Origin: Nonomuraea coxensis DSM 45129
GTDB taxonomy: Bacteria > Actinomycetota > Actinomycetes > Streptosporangiales > Streptosporangiaceae
Reading direction: 5' to 3'
Assembly (NCBI RefSeq): GCF_019397265.1
Contig: NZ_CP068985.1
Coordinates: forward strand, 682,001-746,000
Length of the DNA: 64,000 nt
Shown: piece by piece, positions 33,545 through 41,752 of the stretch
How the letters are laid out: every line of letters begins with the position of its first letter
Position numbering within the stretch: position 1 is the first letter of the stretch
Translations under genes and position numbers: made by a program
The notes under the pieces: generated by a model
The model's input: only the letters and a program-made list of their open reading frames with translations
The model's database searches: none
What the model was told of the DNA's origin: nothing

Positions 33545-34369
33545 ATGAGCGAACACCGCGATGACCCCATGACGGATTTCCGGCGCGGCAGCGTGGAGGT
33601 GGAGGGGGTGGTGAAGACGGTGTGGGTCGCGGGCTCCGGGCCGGCCGTGGTGCTGATGCCGGAGATGCCGGGCATCAGCCCGGACGTCCTGCGCCTGGCG
33701 CGGTGGGTGCGGGACGCCGGCTTCACTGTTCACGTTCCGTCGCTGTTCGGCAGGGACGGCGCCTACCCCACGGTCGAGGACGGCGAGAAGGTCCTCCGCC
33801 GCGCGTGCGTGAGCGCGGAGTTCCGGGCGTTCGCCGGTGGCGGCACCAGCCCGGTCACGGCCTGGCTGCGCGGGCTCGCCCGGCAGGCCCACGCCGAGTG
33901 CGGAGGCCCGGGCGTCGGCGCGATCGGCCTGTGCTTCACCGGCAACTTCGCCCTCACCATGGCGCTGGAGCCGGCCGTCGTCGCGCCGGTGGTCAACCAC
34001 CCGTCACTGCCGCTGGACGACCCCGGCGGGCTGGAGCTCAGCGACGCCGACGCCCGCGCGGTGCGGGAGCGCGTCAGGCGCGACGGGCTGAAGGTGCTCG
34101 CCTACCGCTTCGAGGGCGACCGCTGGTGCACCGGCCGGCGCTTCGCCGCCTACCAGGCGCTCCTGGGGGACGCCTTCGACGGCCGGGTCCTTCCCGGCGG
34201 CGCCGCCCACGGCGATCCGCCGCCGTTCTTCCGCGACGTGGTGGGAACCCCGCACAGCGTGGTCACCGCCCACCTCGTGGACGAGGAAGGACATCCGACG
34301 CTCCAGGCCAGGGACGAGATCCTCGCCTTCCTGACCGGCGCTCTCGGCGTGGGTCACCAGGGCCCGTAG
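33545..34369 (+). CDS. Dienelactone hydrolase family protein
   Basis: The protein has 274 residues, an alpha/beta hydrolase with Cys nucleophile in GLCFTGNFAL (about residue 124), as in dienelactone hydrolases. The end of the fold carries DEEGHPTLQARDEILAF with a candidate catalytic His. The substrate is unknown. The gene lies opposite a GlxA-type regulator. Its last 16 nt overlap the convergent DUF2516 gene. Confidence 0.82.
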   Translation: MSEHRDDPMTDFRRGSVEVEGVVKTVWVAGSGPAVVLMPEMPGISPDVLRLARWVRDAGFTVHVPSLFGRDGAYPTVEDGEKVLRRACVSAEFRAFAGGGTSPVTAWLRGLARQAHAECGGPGVGAIGLCFTGNFALTMALEPAVVAPVVNHPSLPLDDPGGLELSDADARAVRERVRRDGLKVLAYRFEGDRWCTGRRFAAYQALLGDAFDGRVLPGGAAHGDPPPFFRDVVGTPHSVVTAHLVDEEGHPTLQARDEILAFLTGALGVGHQGP

Positions 34370-34719
34370 GGGCCGTTGTTGCCGCCCCGGCCCATGCCCT
34401 TCACGGCCGGCTTGACGTCCACGATGTAGACGGCGGCCGCGATGACGGCCAGGATCGAGAAGATCCCGAGCCCGATGCCCATGAACTGGCTGCTGCCGAG
34501 GAAGAGGAAGGTGATGAGGTATTCGTAGGCGTTCGCGGCGGAGAACAGCGTGGCGAGCACCAGGATGAGCAGCCAGAGCGGCTTCTGGAGCTTGCCCGCC
34601 GCGAGGAACGCGTTGGCCGGCACCCGCAGCGCGTGCACGAGCGCGTAGACCGACATGCCGAAGATGACGGCGGCGAGCACCAGGAAGAGGAGGTTGAAGA
34701 CTCCGTTGATCAGACTCAT
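34354..34719 (-). CDS. DUF2516 membrane protein
   Basis: The protein has 121 residues with three hydrophobic helices (FNLLFLVLAAVIFGMSVYAL, LWLLILVLATLFSAANAYEYL, LGIFSILAVIAAAVYIVD) and a Gly-rich C-terminus. It matches the DUF2516 family, which in mycobacteria (Rv0476, from memory) lies after hbhA. Function unknown. A GGCGGAG RBS precedes the ATG. Confidence 0.82.
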   Translation of the reverse strand: MSLINGVFNLLFLVLAAVIFGMSVYALVHALRVPANAFLAAGKLQKPLWLLILVLATLFSAANAYEYLITFLFLGSSQFMGIGLGIFSILAVIAAAVYIVDVKPAVKGMGRGGNNGPYGPW

Positions 34720-34805
34720 GTGTCGGCTCCGCCCAACGCCCGAGATGAAAAACCGTTCCCCAGCCTAATAGCCGCGACCGACAGCCGGGCACCCCGGAAC
34801 GGAAA

Positions 34806-34834
34806 GGCCCGCCTCCGCGAGGCGGAGACGGGCC
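34806..34834 (-). terminator. Hairpin between HBHA and DUF2516 genes
   Basis: GGCCCG-C-CTCCGC pairs with GCGGAG-A-CGGGCC around a GAG loop (12 pairs, one mismatch). It lies after the HBHA gene and before the DUF2516 start. It may separate their expression. A second GC-rich repeat of ACGGCCCGGG follows. Confidence 0.5.
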
Positions 34835-34874
34835 GTGCGACGGCCCGGGCACGACGGCCCGGGCGCGCGCGTGG

Positions 34875-35306
34875 TCAGGCCTTGGCGGCCTTGGTGGCGG
34901 CGCGGGGGCGGGCGGCCGGCTTCTTCGTCTCGACGGGCTTGGCGACGGGCGGCTCTGCGGCCTCCGACACCTCCTCCAGCTCAAGGGCGGCCGTGCCGCT
35001 GGCCTGGCTGACGACCTTGCGGCCGCGCGTGGCGAGGTCCTCGTAGACCTCGGTGGCGCGGTTGGTGAACTGGTCGGCGTACTCGCGGGCCCTGTCGGGG
35101 AACTCGCGGGCGACGGACTCGACCTTGTCGGCGTAGGCGCGGGTGCGCTCGGGGAGCTCGCGGGCGAGCTCGGAGCGCCGCGACTGGAGCTTCTGGAGCT
35201 GCTCGGGCAGCTCGCGCAGCTTCTCGACGGCGTAGTCGCCGACGCCGGCGACGACGTAGAACGGCTTGGAATCGGTGAGCTTCTTGACCTCGGTCGCGAG
35301 CGTCAT
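34875..35306 (-). CDS. hbhA: Heparin-binding hemagglutinin homologue (HBHA-like)
   Basis: The protein has 143 residues. It starts KKLTDSKPFYVVAGVGDYAV, followed by a long helical region (heptad-like ELPEQLQKLQSRRSELAREL) and a Lys/Ala/Pro-rich tail (KPVETKKPAARPRAATKAAK), the layout of mycobacterial HBHA. In mycobacteria HBHA is an adhesin and lipid-droplet protein; in a soil actinomycete a role in envelope or cell polarity is more likely, which is inference. AAGGAAGG precedes the ATG. It is 3 nt after the XRE gene, so an operon. Confidence 0.82.
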   Translation of the reverse strand: MTLATEVKKLTDSKPFYVVAGVGDYAVEKLRELPEQLQKLQSRRSELARELPERTRAYADKVESVAREFPDRAREYADQFTNRATEVYEDLATRGRKVVSQASGTAALELEEVSEAAEPPVAKPVETKKPAARPRAATKAAKA

Positions 35307-35309
35307 GGG

Positions 35310-35807
35310 TTAACCTTCCTTGGTTTCCTGGGTGACGTTGCCGTTGCGTGAGGTCGCCGCGTAGGGCTCAAGCGCGGCGAGAAACTCCTCGGGCAGCGGC
35401 GCGTCGTCCTGCTCGGAGTCGGGGCGAGGGTGAGCGTTCTGGGAGGTCTGCTCGCCCTCGTCCGGATTCTCCTTGCGAAACGACTCGTAGATGTCGATCA
35501 GAACCTGGCGTTGCCGCTCGGTGAGACGCGGGTCGGCCCGGATCGCCGTGATCACATCGCTCGGCGGCTCCCGGTCCTCGATCAGGCCGGCCTGCACGTA
35601 GAGCGCCTGCGAGGAGATCCGCAGACCTTTGGCGATCTGGTTGAGGATCTCGGCGCTCGGCTTGCGCAGCCCCCGTTCGATCTGGCTGAGGTAGGGGTTG
35701 GAGACCCCGGCAGCCGCCGCGAGCTGGCGCAGGGAGATCTTCGCCTGCTGCCGCTGCTCGCGGATGTATTCACCGATCGAACCGACCTTGGGTAGTGCCA
35801 TACCCAT
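35310..35807 (-). CDS. XRE-family regulator upstream of HBHA
   Basis: The protein has 165 residues with an N-terminal HTH_3 domain (GEYIREQRQQAKISLRQLAA, GVSNPYLSQIERGLRKPSAE) and an acidic, low-complexity C-terminus. The XRE-HBHA-DUF2516 order corresponds to Rv0474-Rv0476 from memory. ATG 35807 (MGMALPK) is supported by GGGGGGC 8 nt upstream; ATG 35801 is nearby. A perfect TTGCAATTGCAA palindrome lies about 20 bp upstream and may be its own operator. Confidence 0.85.
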   Translation of the reverse strand: MGMALPKVGSIGEYIREQRQQAKISLRQLAAAAGVSNPYLSQIERGLRKPSAEILNQIAKGLRISSQALYVQAGLIEDREPPSDVITAIRADPRLTERQRQVLIDIYESFRKENPDEGEQTSQNAHPRPDSEQDDAPLPEEFLAALEPYAATSRNGNVTQETKEG

Positions 35808-35824
35808 AGTCTGCCCCCCGCTGC

Positions 35825-35836
35825 TTGCAATTGCAA
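35825..35836. promoter_or_regulatory. TTGCAATTGCAA palindrome before the XRE gene
   Basis: A perfect 12-bp AT-rich palindrome lies in GC-rich surroundings, 18 bp upstream of the XRE start and 26 bp from the M56 gene's end. Position and symmetry suggest the autoregulatory operator of the XRE protein. Confidence 0.55.
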
Positions 35837-35861
35837 ACGCGGTGGCTAACACCAGCAAGCA

Positions 35862-36767
35862 TCAGAGCTGGTAGACCCACAGGGTGGGTGCGGCGGTGAG
35901 CAATGTCACAGCGAGCGTGAGATAACCGTAACGCACCGTCGCCGCGAGCTCGGGACCGGGCTTGACCAGGCGGTTCACCCGCGCCATGACGTTGTGGGCG
36001 TGGACGCCGAGCATGCCGTGCGGCGTCGGCATGGCCCCGGCCGAACCGAACCTGAGCAGCGCCGTGGCCAGCCGGCGCGGCGAGCAGTAGCGCCTGGCCC
36101 GGTCGTCGGCGGCCATCTCGATGAGCAGCTCGACCTGCGCCTGCGCGTCGGCCACGACCTTCGACCACGGCAGCGCCCTGCGCAGCGCGGCGAAGGGCAG
36201 CAGCACCAGGTCGTGGCGCTCGCGTACGTGCGCCGCCTCGTGCGCCAGCACGGCCGCGAGCTCGTCCTGCGACAGCAGCCGGCGCGCGCCCTCGCTGACC
36301 ACGACCTGCGAGCGCAGCCCCGGCACGCAGTAGGCGGCGGCGCCCGGATGGTCGAGCACCCGCACGCCCGGGATCGCCGGGTCGTCGTGGGCGATGAGCG
36401 CCAGCAGCAGGCGGTGCCGCCGGCGCGCCCGCAGGGCCTGCACCCCGGCGGTGAGCAGCACCGCGACGAGCACGGCCAGCGCGGTGACGCCCGCGATCAT
36501 GGCGAGCACGTGCAGCGCGTCCCACGGGGTGGCCGGGGTCTCCCCCCGCGCGAACGCGATGAGCCCCGGCAGCACGCCGAGGTCGTAGGGCTGGACCGCG
36601 TAGGCCAGCATCGCGCCGGTAGTCGCCAGCCCCCAGGCCACGCCCAGGGACTGCCAGAGGAAAATGGCCAGCCGCGGCGCACGCGAGGTCCAGCCGGCTC
36701 TGGTGAAACGCCAGGAGCCGACAGCGCACGCCGTAGCGAGCACCGCCAGCGCCGCTGCCGTGATCAC
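35862..36767 (-). CDS. M56-family membrane metallopeptidase (BlaR1/MecR1-like)
   Basis: The protein has 301 residues with transmembrane helices at the N-terminus (1-18, 38-58, 83-107) and a C-terminal one (about 280-298). The zinc motif HEAAH is in AAVLAHEAAHVRERHDL, with a downstream EMAADDRA supplying the third ligand. It lacks the extracellular beta-lactam-binding sensor of BlaR1. It is thought to cleave or release the BlaI-type repressor encoded directly upstream; the two genes overlap by 4 nt. Confidence 0.88.
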   Translation of the reverse strand: MITAAALAVLATACAVGSWRFTRAGWTSRAPRLAIFLWQSLGVAWGLATTGAMLAYAVQPYDLGVLPGLIAFARGETPATPWDALHVLAMIAGVTALAVLVAVLLTAGVQALRARRRHRLLLALIAHDDPAIPGVRVLDHPGAAAYCVPGLRSQVVVSEGARRLLSQDELAAVLAHEAAHVRERHDLVLLPFAALRRALPWSKVVADAQAQVELLIEMAADDRARRYCSPRRLATALLRFGSAGAMPTPHGMLGVHAHNVMARVNRLVKPGPELAATVRYGYLTLAVTLLTAAPTLWVYQL

Positions 36768-37120
36768 TCTTCCTCCAGCTCCGTGAGGGCTCTGCGCAGG
36801 ATCTCCGCCTCCGGGCCTGAGACGGCCTGGGCGAAGCGGGTCAGGGCGGCCGACCGGTCGCCCGTCATGCCCAAGGCTTCCAGCATAAGCTCGGCGATGT
36901 AGGCGTCGCGGCTTTCCGCCGGCTGATATCTCCAGGCGCGGCCGTCACGGGTGCGGTGCAGGAAGCCTTTGCGGGTGAGGCGGTCGAGCACGGTCATCAC
37001 CGTGGTCGGCGCGAGGTCACGGTCGGCGATGAGCCTGCCGACCTCGCGGGCGGTCAGTGCGCCGTCCTCCGCCCACAGGATGTCCATGATGCTGCGCTCA
37101 AGCTCGCCAAGACCCTTCAC
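36764..37120 (-). CDS. BlaI/MecI/CopY-family repressor
   Basis: The protein has 118 residues with a winged helix at about 5-80 (LERSIMDILWAEDGALTARE, TVMTVLDRLTRKGFLHRTR). It forms a pair with the overlapping M56 peptidase. In this actinobacterial class the regulon often includes respiratory or cell-wall genes. GTG 37120 with AAAGG upstream was preferred; the much longer frame upstream runs through the macrodomain gene on the other strand and is not credible. Confidence 0.88.
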   Translation of the reverse strand: MKGLGELERSIMDILWAEDGALTAREVGRLIADRDLAPTTVMTVLDRLTRKGFLHRTRDGRAWRYQPAESRDAYIAELMLEALGMTGDRSAALTRFAQAVSGPEAEILRRALTELEEE

Positions 37121-37132
37121 GCCTTTCAGCCT

Positions 37133-37153
37133 AGCTCTACAAAGCGTCGAGCT
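37133..37153. promoter_or_regulatory. Candidate BlaI operator
   Basis: AGCTC-N11-GAGCT with central TACAAAGCGTC is an imperfect palindrome 13 bp upstream of the repressor start. BlaI-type operators contain TACA/TGTA half-sites; only one is present here, so the match is partial. Confidence 0.35.
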
Positions 37154-37208
37154 GGCATTCGGGTGCCGGAAGTCACAGACCGGATCGTTACCGGGTAGAG
37201 GAGCGGGC

Positions 37209-37724
37209 ATGGACATCACGCTGGTCAAGGGCGACATCACCGCGCAGGCGGTGGACGCCGTCGTCAACGCCGCCAACTCCTCCCTCATGGGCGGCGGCGG
37301 CGTGGACGGCGCCATCCACCGGCGCGGCGGCCCCGACATCCTGCGGGCCTGCCGTGAGCTGCGCGCCGGCCGGTACGGGCGCGGCCTGCCCACCGGGCTG
37401 GCCGTGGCCACCACCGCGGGCCTGCTGCCCGCCCGCTGGGTGATCCACACGGTGGGGCCCGTCCACTCGGCCGCCGAGGACCGCTCGCACCTGCTGGCCT
37501 CCTGCTACCGCGAGTCGCTGCGGGTGGCCGACGAGCTGGAGGCCGCCACGGTGGCCTTCCCCGCCGTCTCGACCGGCATCTACGGCTGGCCGATGGACGA
37601 CGCCGCCCGCATCGCCGTGGCGGCGGTGCGGGCGGCGGAGCGCTCGGTGACGTCGGTGACGGAGGTCAGGTTCGTGCTGTTCGACTCCGCGGCGTACGAG
37701 GTCTTCGCGGCGCGGCTCGGCTAG
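37209..37724 (+). CDS. Macrodomain protein (O-acetyl-ADP-ribose deacetylase type)
   Basis: The protein has 171 residues, a single macrodomain. ITLVKGDITAQAVDAVVNAA and NSSLMGGGGVDGAIHRRGG form the ADP-ribose pocket, and FPAVSTGIYGWP is the second loop. It removes O-acetyl or ADP-ribosyl groups. The start ATG 37209 follows AGAGGAG. It is divergent from blaI. Its stop overlaps that of the GH2 gene tail-to-tail by 4 bp. Confidence 0.92.
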   Translation: MDITLVKGDITAQAVDAVVNAANSSLMGGGGVDGAIHRRGGPDILRACRELRAGRYGRGLPTGLAVATTAGLLPARWVIHTVGPVHSAAEDRSHLLASCYRESLRVADELEAATVAFPAVSTGIYGWPMDDAARIAVAAVRAAERSVTSVTEVRFVLFDSAAYEVFAARLG

Positions 37725-39985
37725 GGAGCCCACGGGGGAGCGACGGCCCAGGTCACGTCCTGGTCGTAGCTCGCCGCCGCGTCGAAGGCGTGCCCGCCGC
37801 CCGCCACCGCGATGTACACGGCCTCGGCGTAGTGCCGCACGGCGTGCCCCGCGATGTTGGACGACTCCAGCGTCACCCCGGCCGCCCCCGCCCGCGGCGG
37901 CTGCGCGCAGAAGGTGGCGTCCTGGTCGAACAGCGCGGTGCCGTCGCGGGCGTCCTTGCGCAGCCGGAAGTCGGCGTGCCGCAGGTAGTGCCCGGCGAAG
38001 TTGCGCGACTCGAAGGACAGGCAGGAGGCGTCGGCGAGGCCCGCCCGGACCCGGAACGTGGCGTCCAGCCTCAGCGTGTCGGCGCTGCCCGCGGTGACGA
38101 CGTCGGTCCTGGCCAGGCCGTTCCGGTGGCGCAGGAAGCGGTCGGTGTGGCCGGGCGTGGTGACGCGGAGCGAGACCAGCTCCCCGGCGGCCGGCGTGGT
38201 GGCCGAGGCGATCACCTCGCGGTTGACGGCGCGGACGCGGGCGGCGTCCACCTTGAGCACCCGGCGGTCGTACGTCCACAGGCCGTTGACCTCGTTCTCC
38301 ACGTCCACGGGCTGGGTGTAGATCGCGGCGGACAGGCCGTTGTCCCTGACGAGCGGCTTGAGCCGGCGGTGGATGGAGACGTACCGGTCGGTGAGCGCCG
38401 TGGGGCTCGCCGTCATCTCGTACGCGAAGCCCGTGCCCGGCCACTGGTGCCCGGGGCTGAGCAGGCCCAGGCCGCCGAACTCGCCCAGCACCGCGACCCG
38501 GCTCGCGCTCGGCCGCTGCGGGGTGCCGGGGCCGACGTAGATGTGGTCGTCCACCAGGTCGCCGTTGCCGCCGTCGAAGCCGCAGCAGTTGGAGCCCGAG
38601 TTGTTGTTGACGAGGCGGCTCGGGTCCCAGCTCTTGACCAGGTCGGCGATCCGGGCGGGGTCGTACTCGCCCCAGCCCTCGTTGAACGGCACCCACTGCA
38701 CGATCGAGGTGATCCCGCGCAGGTGGTCGACGACGCGGCGCAGCTCGGACTCGAAGTTCGCGCGGTCGGCGGCCGAGGGGGTGACGCCGGTGCGCATGGA
38801 GGGCATGTCCTGCCAGACCATCAGCCCGAGCCGGTCGGCCCAGTAGTACCAGCGGGCGGGCTCGACCTTGATGTGCTTGCGCACGGTGTTGTAGCCGAGC
38901 GCCTTCTGCTGCTCCAGGTCGAAGCGGAGAGCGGCGTCGGTGGGGGCGGTGGAGATGCCGTCCGGCCAGTAGCCCTGGTCGAGGGTGCCGAGCTGGAGGA
39001 CGAACCGGCCGTTCAGCGTGGGCCTGAGCACGCCGCCGACGACGGCCTTGCCCACGGAACGCATGCCGAAATATCCGGTCACGACGTCGCCGCCGCCGGT
39101 CCCGGTCAGCGTCACCCGCAGGTCGTACAGGAAGGGGTCGTCCGGCGTCCACAGCCGCGCGCCCGGCACCGGGACCCGCAGGTGCGCCCCGATCGCCCCG
39201 GTCGCGCTGCCGACCACGCTCCCGCCGGTCATGACCTCGGCCCGTACCTGCTGCCCGGACGCCCCCGTCGCGTGCACCACCAGGTCGAGCTGCCCGGCGG
39301 CCACGTCGGGCACGGTGTCCAGCCGGGTGACGCTCGCGGCGTTGACCGGCTCCATCCACACCGTCTGCCAGATGCCGGAGTGCGCGGTGTAGAAGATGCC
39401 GCCGGGGGAGCGGCGCTGCTTGCCGACGGGCGCTCCCGCCGCGTCCACGGGGGCGTGCACGCCGACGATGACCTCGTTGCTCCCGGCGCGCAGCGCGTCC
39501 GTGACGTCGAAGGAGAACGGGTCGTAGGCGCCGGTGTGCGTCCCGACCGCGACGCCGTTCACCCAGACCCTGGCCTCCCAGCTCACCGCGCCGAAGTTGA
39601 GCCGCACCCGGCGGCCGGACCACGCGGCGGGCACGGTGAAGGTCCTGCGGTACCACATGCGGTCCTCGTGCCGCTGGACGCGCGAGAGCCCCGACTCGAT
39701 CGGGTACGGCACCAGCACCTGCCCGGCCAGGTCCTGCCCGACGGGCGGCGTGTCGATCGAGCTCGTGCCGGCGAACTGCCAGAGCCCGTTGAGGTTCTGC
39801 CACGCGGTCCGTACGAGCTGGGGCCGCGGGTACTCCGGCAGCGCGTTGTCCGGGGTGACCTCGGCGGTCCACGGGGTGGTGAGCGGGGGCGCGGCCAGCG
39901 CCTCCTGGACGGGCAAGGCGACGACGGCTCCGGACAGGACCAGCACCGCCGTCATCCGGCGGGCCCAGCCCGAGAATCCACGCAT
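37721..39985 (-). CDS. Secreted GH2-family glycosidase with AbfB-type domain
   Basis: The protein has 754 residues. A signal peptide (1-32) precedes a GH2 sugar-binding sandwich (about 50-220), an Ig-like domain and a TIM barrel. The catalytic acid is in QWVPFNEGWGEY and the nucleophile in VAVLGEFGGLG. The last 150 residues carry repeats (SFESRNFAGHYLRHADFRL and LESSNIAGHAVRHY) of the AbfB/CBM42 arabinose-binding type. It should cleave a beta-linked plant sugar, the exact sugar unknown. ATG 39985 follows AGGGAG. No transporter or regulator gene is adjacent. Confidence 0.88.
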   Translation of the reverse strand: MRGFSGWARRMTAVLVLSGAVVALPVQEALAAPPLTTPWTAEVTPDNALPEYPRPQLVRTAWQNLNGLWQFAGTSSIDTPPVGQDLAGQVLVPYPIESGLSRVQRHEDRMWYRRTFTVPAAWSGRRVRLNFGAVSWEARVWVNGVAVGTHTGAYDPFSFDVTDALRAGSNEVIVGVHAPVDAAGAPVGKQRRSPGGIFYTAHSGIWQTVWMEPVNAASVTRLDTVPDVAAGQLDLVVHATGASGQQVRAEVMTGGSVVGSATGAIGAHLRVPVPGARLWTPDDPFLYDLRVTLTGTGGGDVVTGYFGMRSVGKAVVGGVLRPTLNGRFVLQLGTLDQGYWPDGISTAPTDAALRFDLEQQKALGYNTVRKHIKVEPARWYYWADRLGLMVWQDMPSMRTGVTPSAADRANFESELRRVVDHLRGITSIVQWVPFNEGWGEYDPARIADLVKSWDPSRLVNNNSGSNCCGFDGGNGDLVDDHIYVGPGTPQRPSASRVAVLGEFGGLGLLSPGHQWPGTGFAYEMTASPTALTDRYVSIHRRLKPLVRDNGLSAAIYTQPVDVENEVNGLWTYDRRVLKVDAARVRAVNREVIASATTPAAGELVSLRVTTPGHTDRFLRHRNGLARTDVVTAGSADTLRLDATFRVRAGLADASCLSFESRNFAGHYLRHADFRLRKDARDGTALFDQDATFCAQPPRAGAAGVTLESSNIAGHAVRHYAEAVYIAVAGGGHAFDAAASYDQDVTWAVAPPWAP

Positions 39986-40098
39986 CTCGCGGCTCCCTTG
40001 ACGAGGACGTCCCTGCGTTCCCCCGACAGGTCGTGACCGGCGTGAACGACTCCGATCGCGACGTGACCATATAACGCCGCTCCAAGGTGAGAAACAGA

Positions 40099-40890
40099 TC
40101 AGCGAGGATCGATCGCGGCCCACGGCAGGGTCAGCTCGCCCAGCCGCCACCGCCGCCACCCGCCCAGCGGCGGCCGGTCGCACACCGGCCAGGAGCCCGC
40201 CAGGAGGCGGACGGCGGCCAGCCAGCGCTGCCGCGCCCCGTGCGCCCCGTAGGGGGCGCTCACCGCCCAGGCGTGGTCGAAGTCGCGCAGGAACGCATGG
40301 ATCCGCTCACCCGGCACGTTCCGGTGGATGAGCGTCTTCGGCAGCCGGTCGGCGAGGTCGGAGGGCCGCTCGAAGGCGTCGAACCTGGCCGAGAACGTCA
40401 GCGTGCGCGGCCCCTCGGGCGACAGGCCCGCCCACACCGCCCGCCGCCCGTTCTCCGAGCAGGTGCCCTCGACCAGCGCGCCGTCCGGGGCCAGCTTGCC
40501 GCACAGCACCTCCCAGTAGCGCCAGGCGTCCGCCTCGGAATACTGGCGCAGCACGTTGAACGCCCGGACCAGCGCGGGCGGCCGGTCCACGGGCAGCTCG
40601 AAGCCGCCGAGCCGGAAGCTCAGCCCCTCCCGCTCGTACGGCTTCGCCAGCGCCACCCGCGCCGGGTCGATCTCGATGCCCACCACCTCGACCCCGGGCG
40701 CCACCCGGCGCAGCCGCGTGAACAGCTCCAGCGTCGTCGTGTGCGAGGCCCCGTAGCCCAGGTCCACCACCAGGGGCCGCTCGGCCGCCCGCAGCCGCCG
40801 CCCGTGCACCGCGACGATCCAGCGGTCGCCGCGGCGCAGCCGGTTGTGGCCGGTCGTGCCCCTGGTGACGGCCCCGACGGGCTTGCTCAC
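40099..40890 (-). CDS. Class I SAM-dependent methyltransferase
   Basis: The protein has 263 residues. Motif I is VVDLGYGASHTTTLELF (about 40-56) and motif II VEVVGIEIDPARVALAK (about 68-84). The family occurs widely in actinobacteria without assigned substrate. It lies 10 bp after the SDR gene on the same strand and is probably co-transcribed. RNA, small-molecule and protein substrates are all possible. Confidence 0.8.
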   Translation of the reverse strand: MSKPVGAVTRGTTGHNRLRRGDRWIVAVHGRRLRAAERPLVVDLGYGASHTTTLELFTRLRRVAPGVEVVGIEIDPARVALAKPYEREGLSFRLGGFELPVDRPPALVRAFNVLRQYSEADAWRYWEVLCGKLAPDGALVEGTCSENGRRAVWAGLSPEGPRTLTFSARFDAFERPSDLADRLPKTLIHRNVPGERIHAFLRDFDHAWAVSAPYGAHGARQRWLAAVRLLAGSWPVCDRPPLGGWRRWRLGELTLPWAAIDPR

Positions 40891-40900
40891 CGGACCCTGA

Positions 40901-41641
40901 TCATCGGACGCGGTGCACCTTGTGCTGCGCCGCCTGGGCGCGCGGCCTGATGACCAGGCGGTCGATGTTGACGTGGGCCGGCCTGGTGACGCACCAGGCG
41001 ATGGCGTCGGCGACGTCGTCGCTGCTCAGCGGGTCGGGGACGCCTTCGTAGACGCGGTCGGCGGCCTCCTGGTCGCCGCGGAACCTGGTGACCGCGAAGC
41101 CCTCGCTCCGCACCATGCCCGGCGCGATCTCCACCACGCGGACGGGCTGCCCGACCAGCTCCAGGCGCAGGGTCTCGGCCATCGAGCTCTGGGCGTGCTT
41201 GGCCGCGCAGTAGCCGCCGCCGCCCTCGTACGACACCAGGCCGGCGGTCGAGGTCAGCATCACCAGCACGCCGTCGCCCGAGTCGATCAGCTTGGGGGTG
41301 AGTGCCTGGGTCATGCGCAGGGAGCCGAGCACGTTGACGTCGTACATCTGCTGCCAGTCGGCGAGCCGCCCTTCGGCCACCGGCTCCAGTCCGAGCGCGC
41401 CGCCCGCGTTGTTGACCAGCACGTCGCAGCGCTCCAGCGAGGCCGCGAGCGCGTCCACCGACTCCTGGGAGGTCACGTCGAGCGGCACCGCCCGGATGCC
41501 GGGCACCTCGGCGGCCAGCTTGTCGAGCCGGTCGCGCCGGCGCGCCCCGGCCACCACGTCGTATCCCTCGGCGGCGAGCCGGCGCGCCGTCGCCTCGCCG
41601 ATGCCGCTGCTCGCCCCGGTCACCACAGCCGTCTTCCGCAT
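40901..41641 (-). CDS. Short-chain dehydrogenase/reductase
   Basis: The protein has 246 residues of the classical SDR type: TGASSGIGEATARRL (cofactor loop), LVNNAGG, catalytic Ser in LTSTAGLVS, and YCAAK as the YxxxK pair. Arg after the second beta strand (GARRRDRL) suggests NADP(H). The substrate is unknown. ATG 41641 is more consistent with family starts than ATG 41650. Operon with the downstream methyltransferase. Confidence 0.88.
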   Translation of the reverse strand: MRKTAVVTGASSGIGEATARRLAAEGYDVVAGARRRDRLDKLAAEVPGIRAVPLDVTSQESVDALAASLERCDVLVNNAGGALGLEPVAEGRLADWQQMYDVNVLGSLRMTQALTPKLIDSGDGVLVMLTSTAGLVSYEGGGGYCAAKHAQSSMAETLRLELVGQPVRVVEIAPGMVRSEGFAVTRFRGDQEAADRVYEGVPDPLSSDDVADAIAWCVTRPAHVNIDRLVIRPRAQAAQHKVHRVR

Positions 41642-41752
41642 GTCCCACATCCTGCCAGCGCGCGGCCGTCGCGTCCGACGTGCCCCCGGTGTGGCCGCTT
41701 GTCGGGAATGTCGTAAAAATGCGGATGGTTAGCAGCTAGGAGGTGATGTCGA

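Noticed and set aside
37188..40085. A 965-codon minus-strand open frame over the GH2 gene
   Set aside because: The GH2 frame has signal peptide, catalytic motifs and RBS; this one has none and is a shadow.
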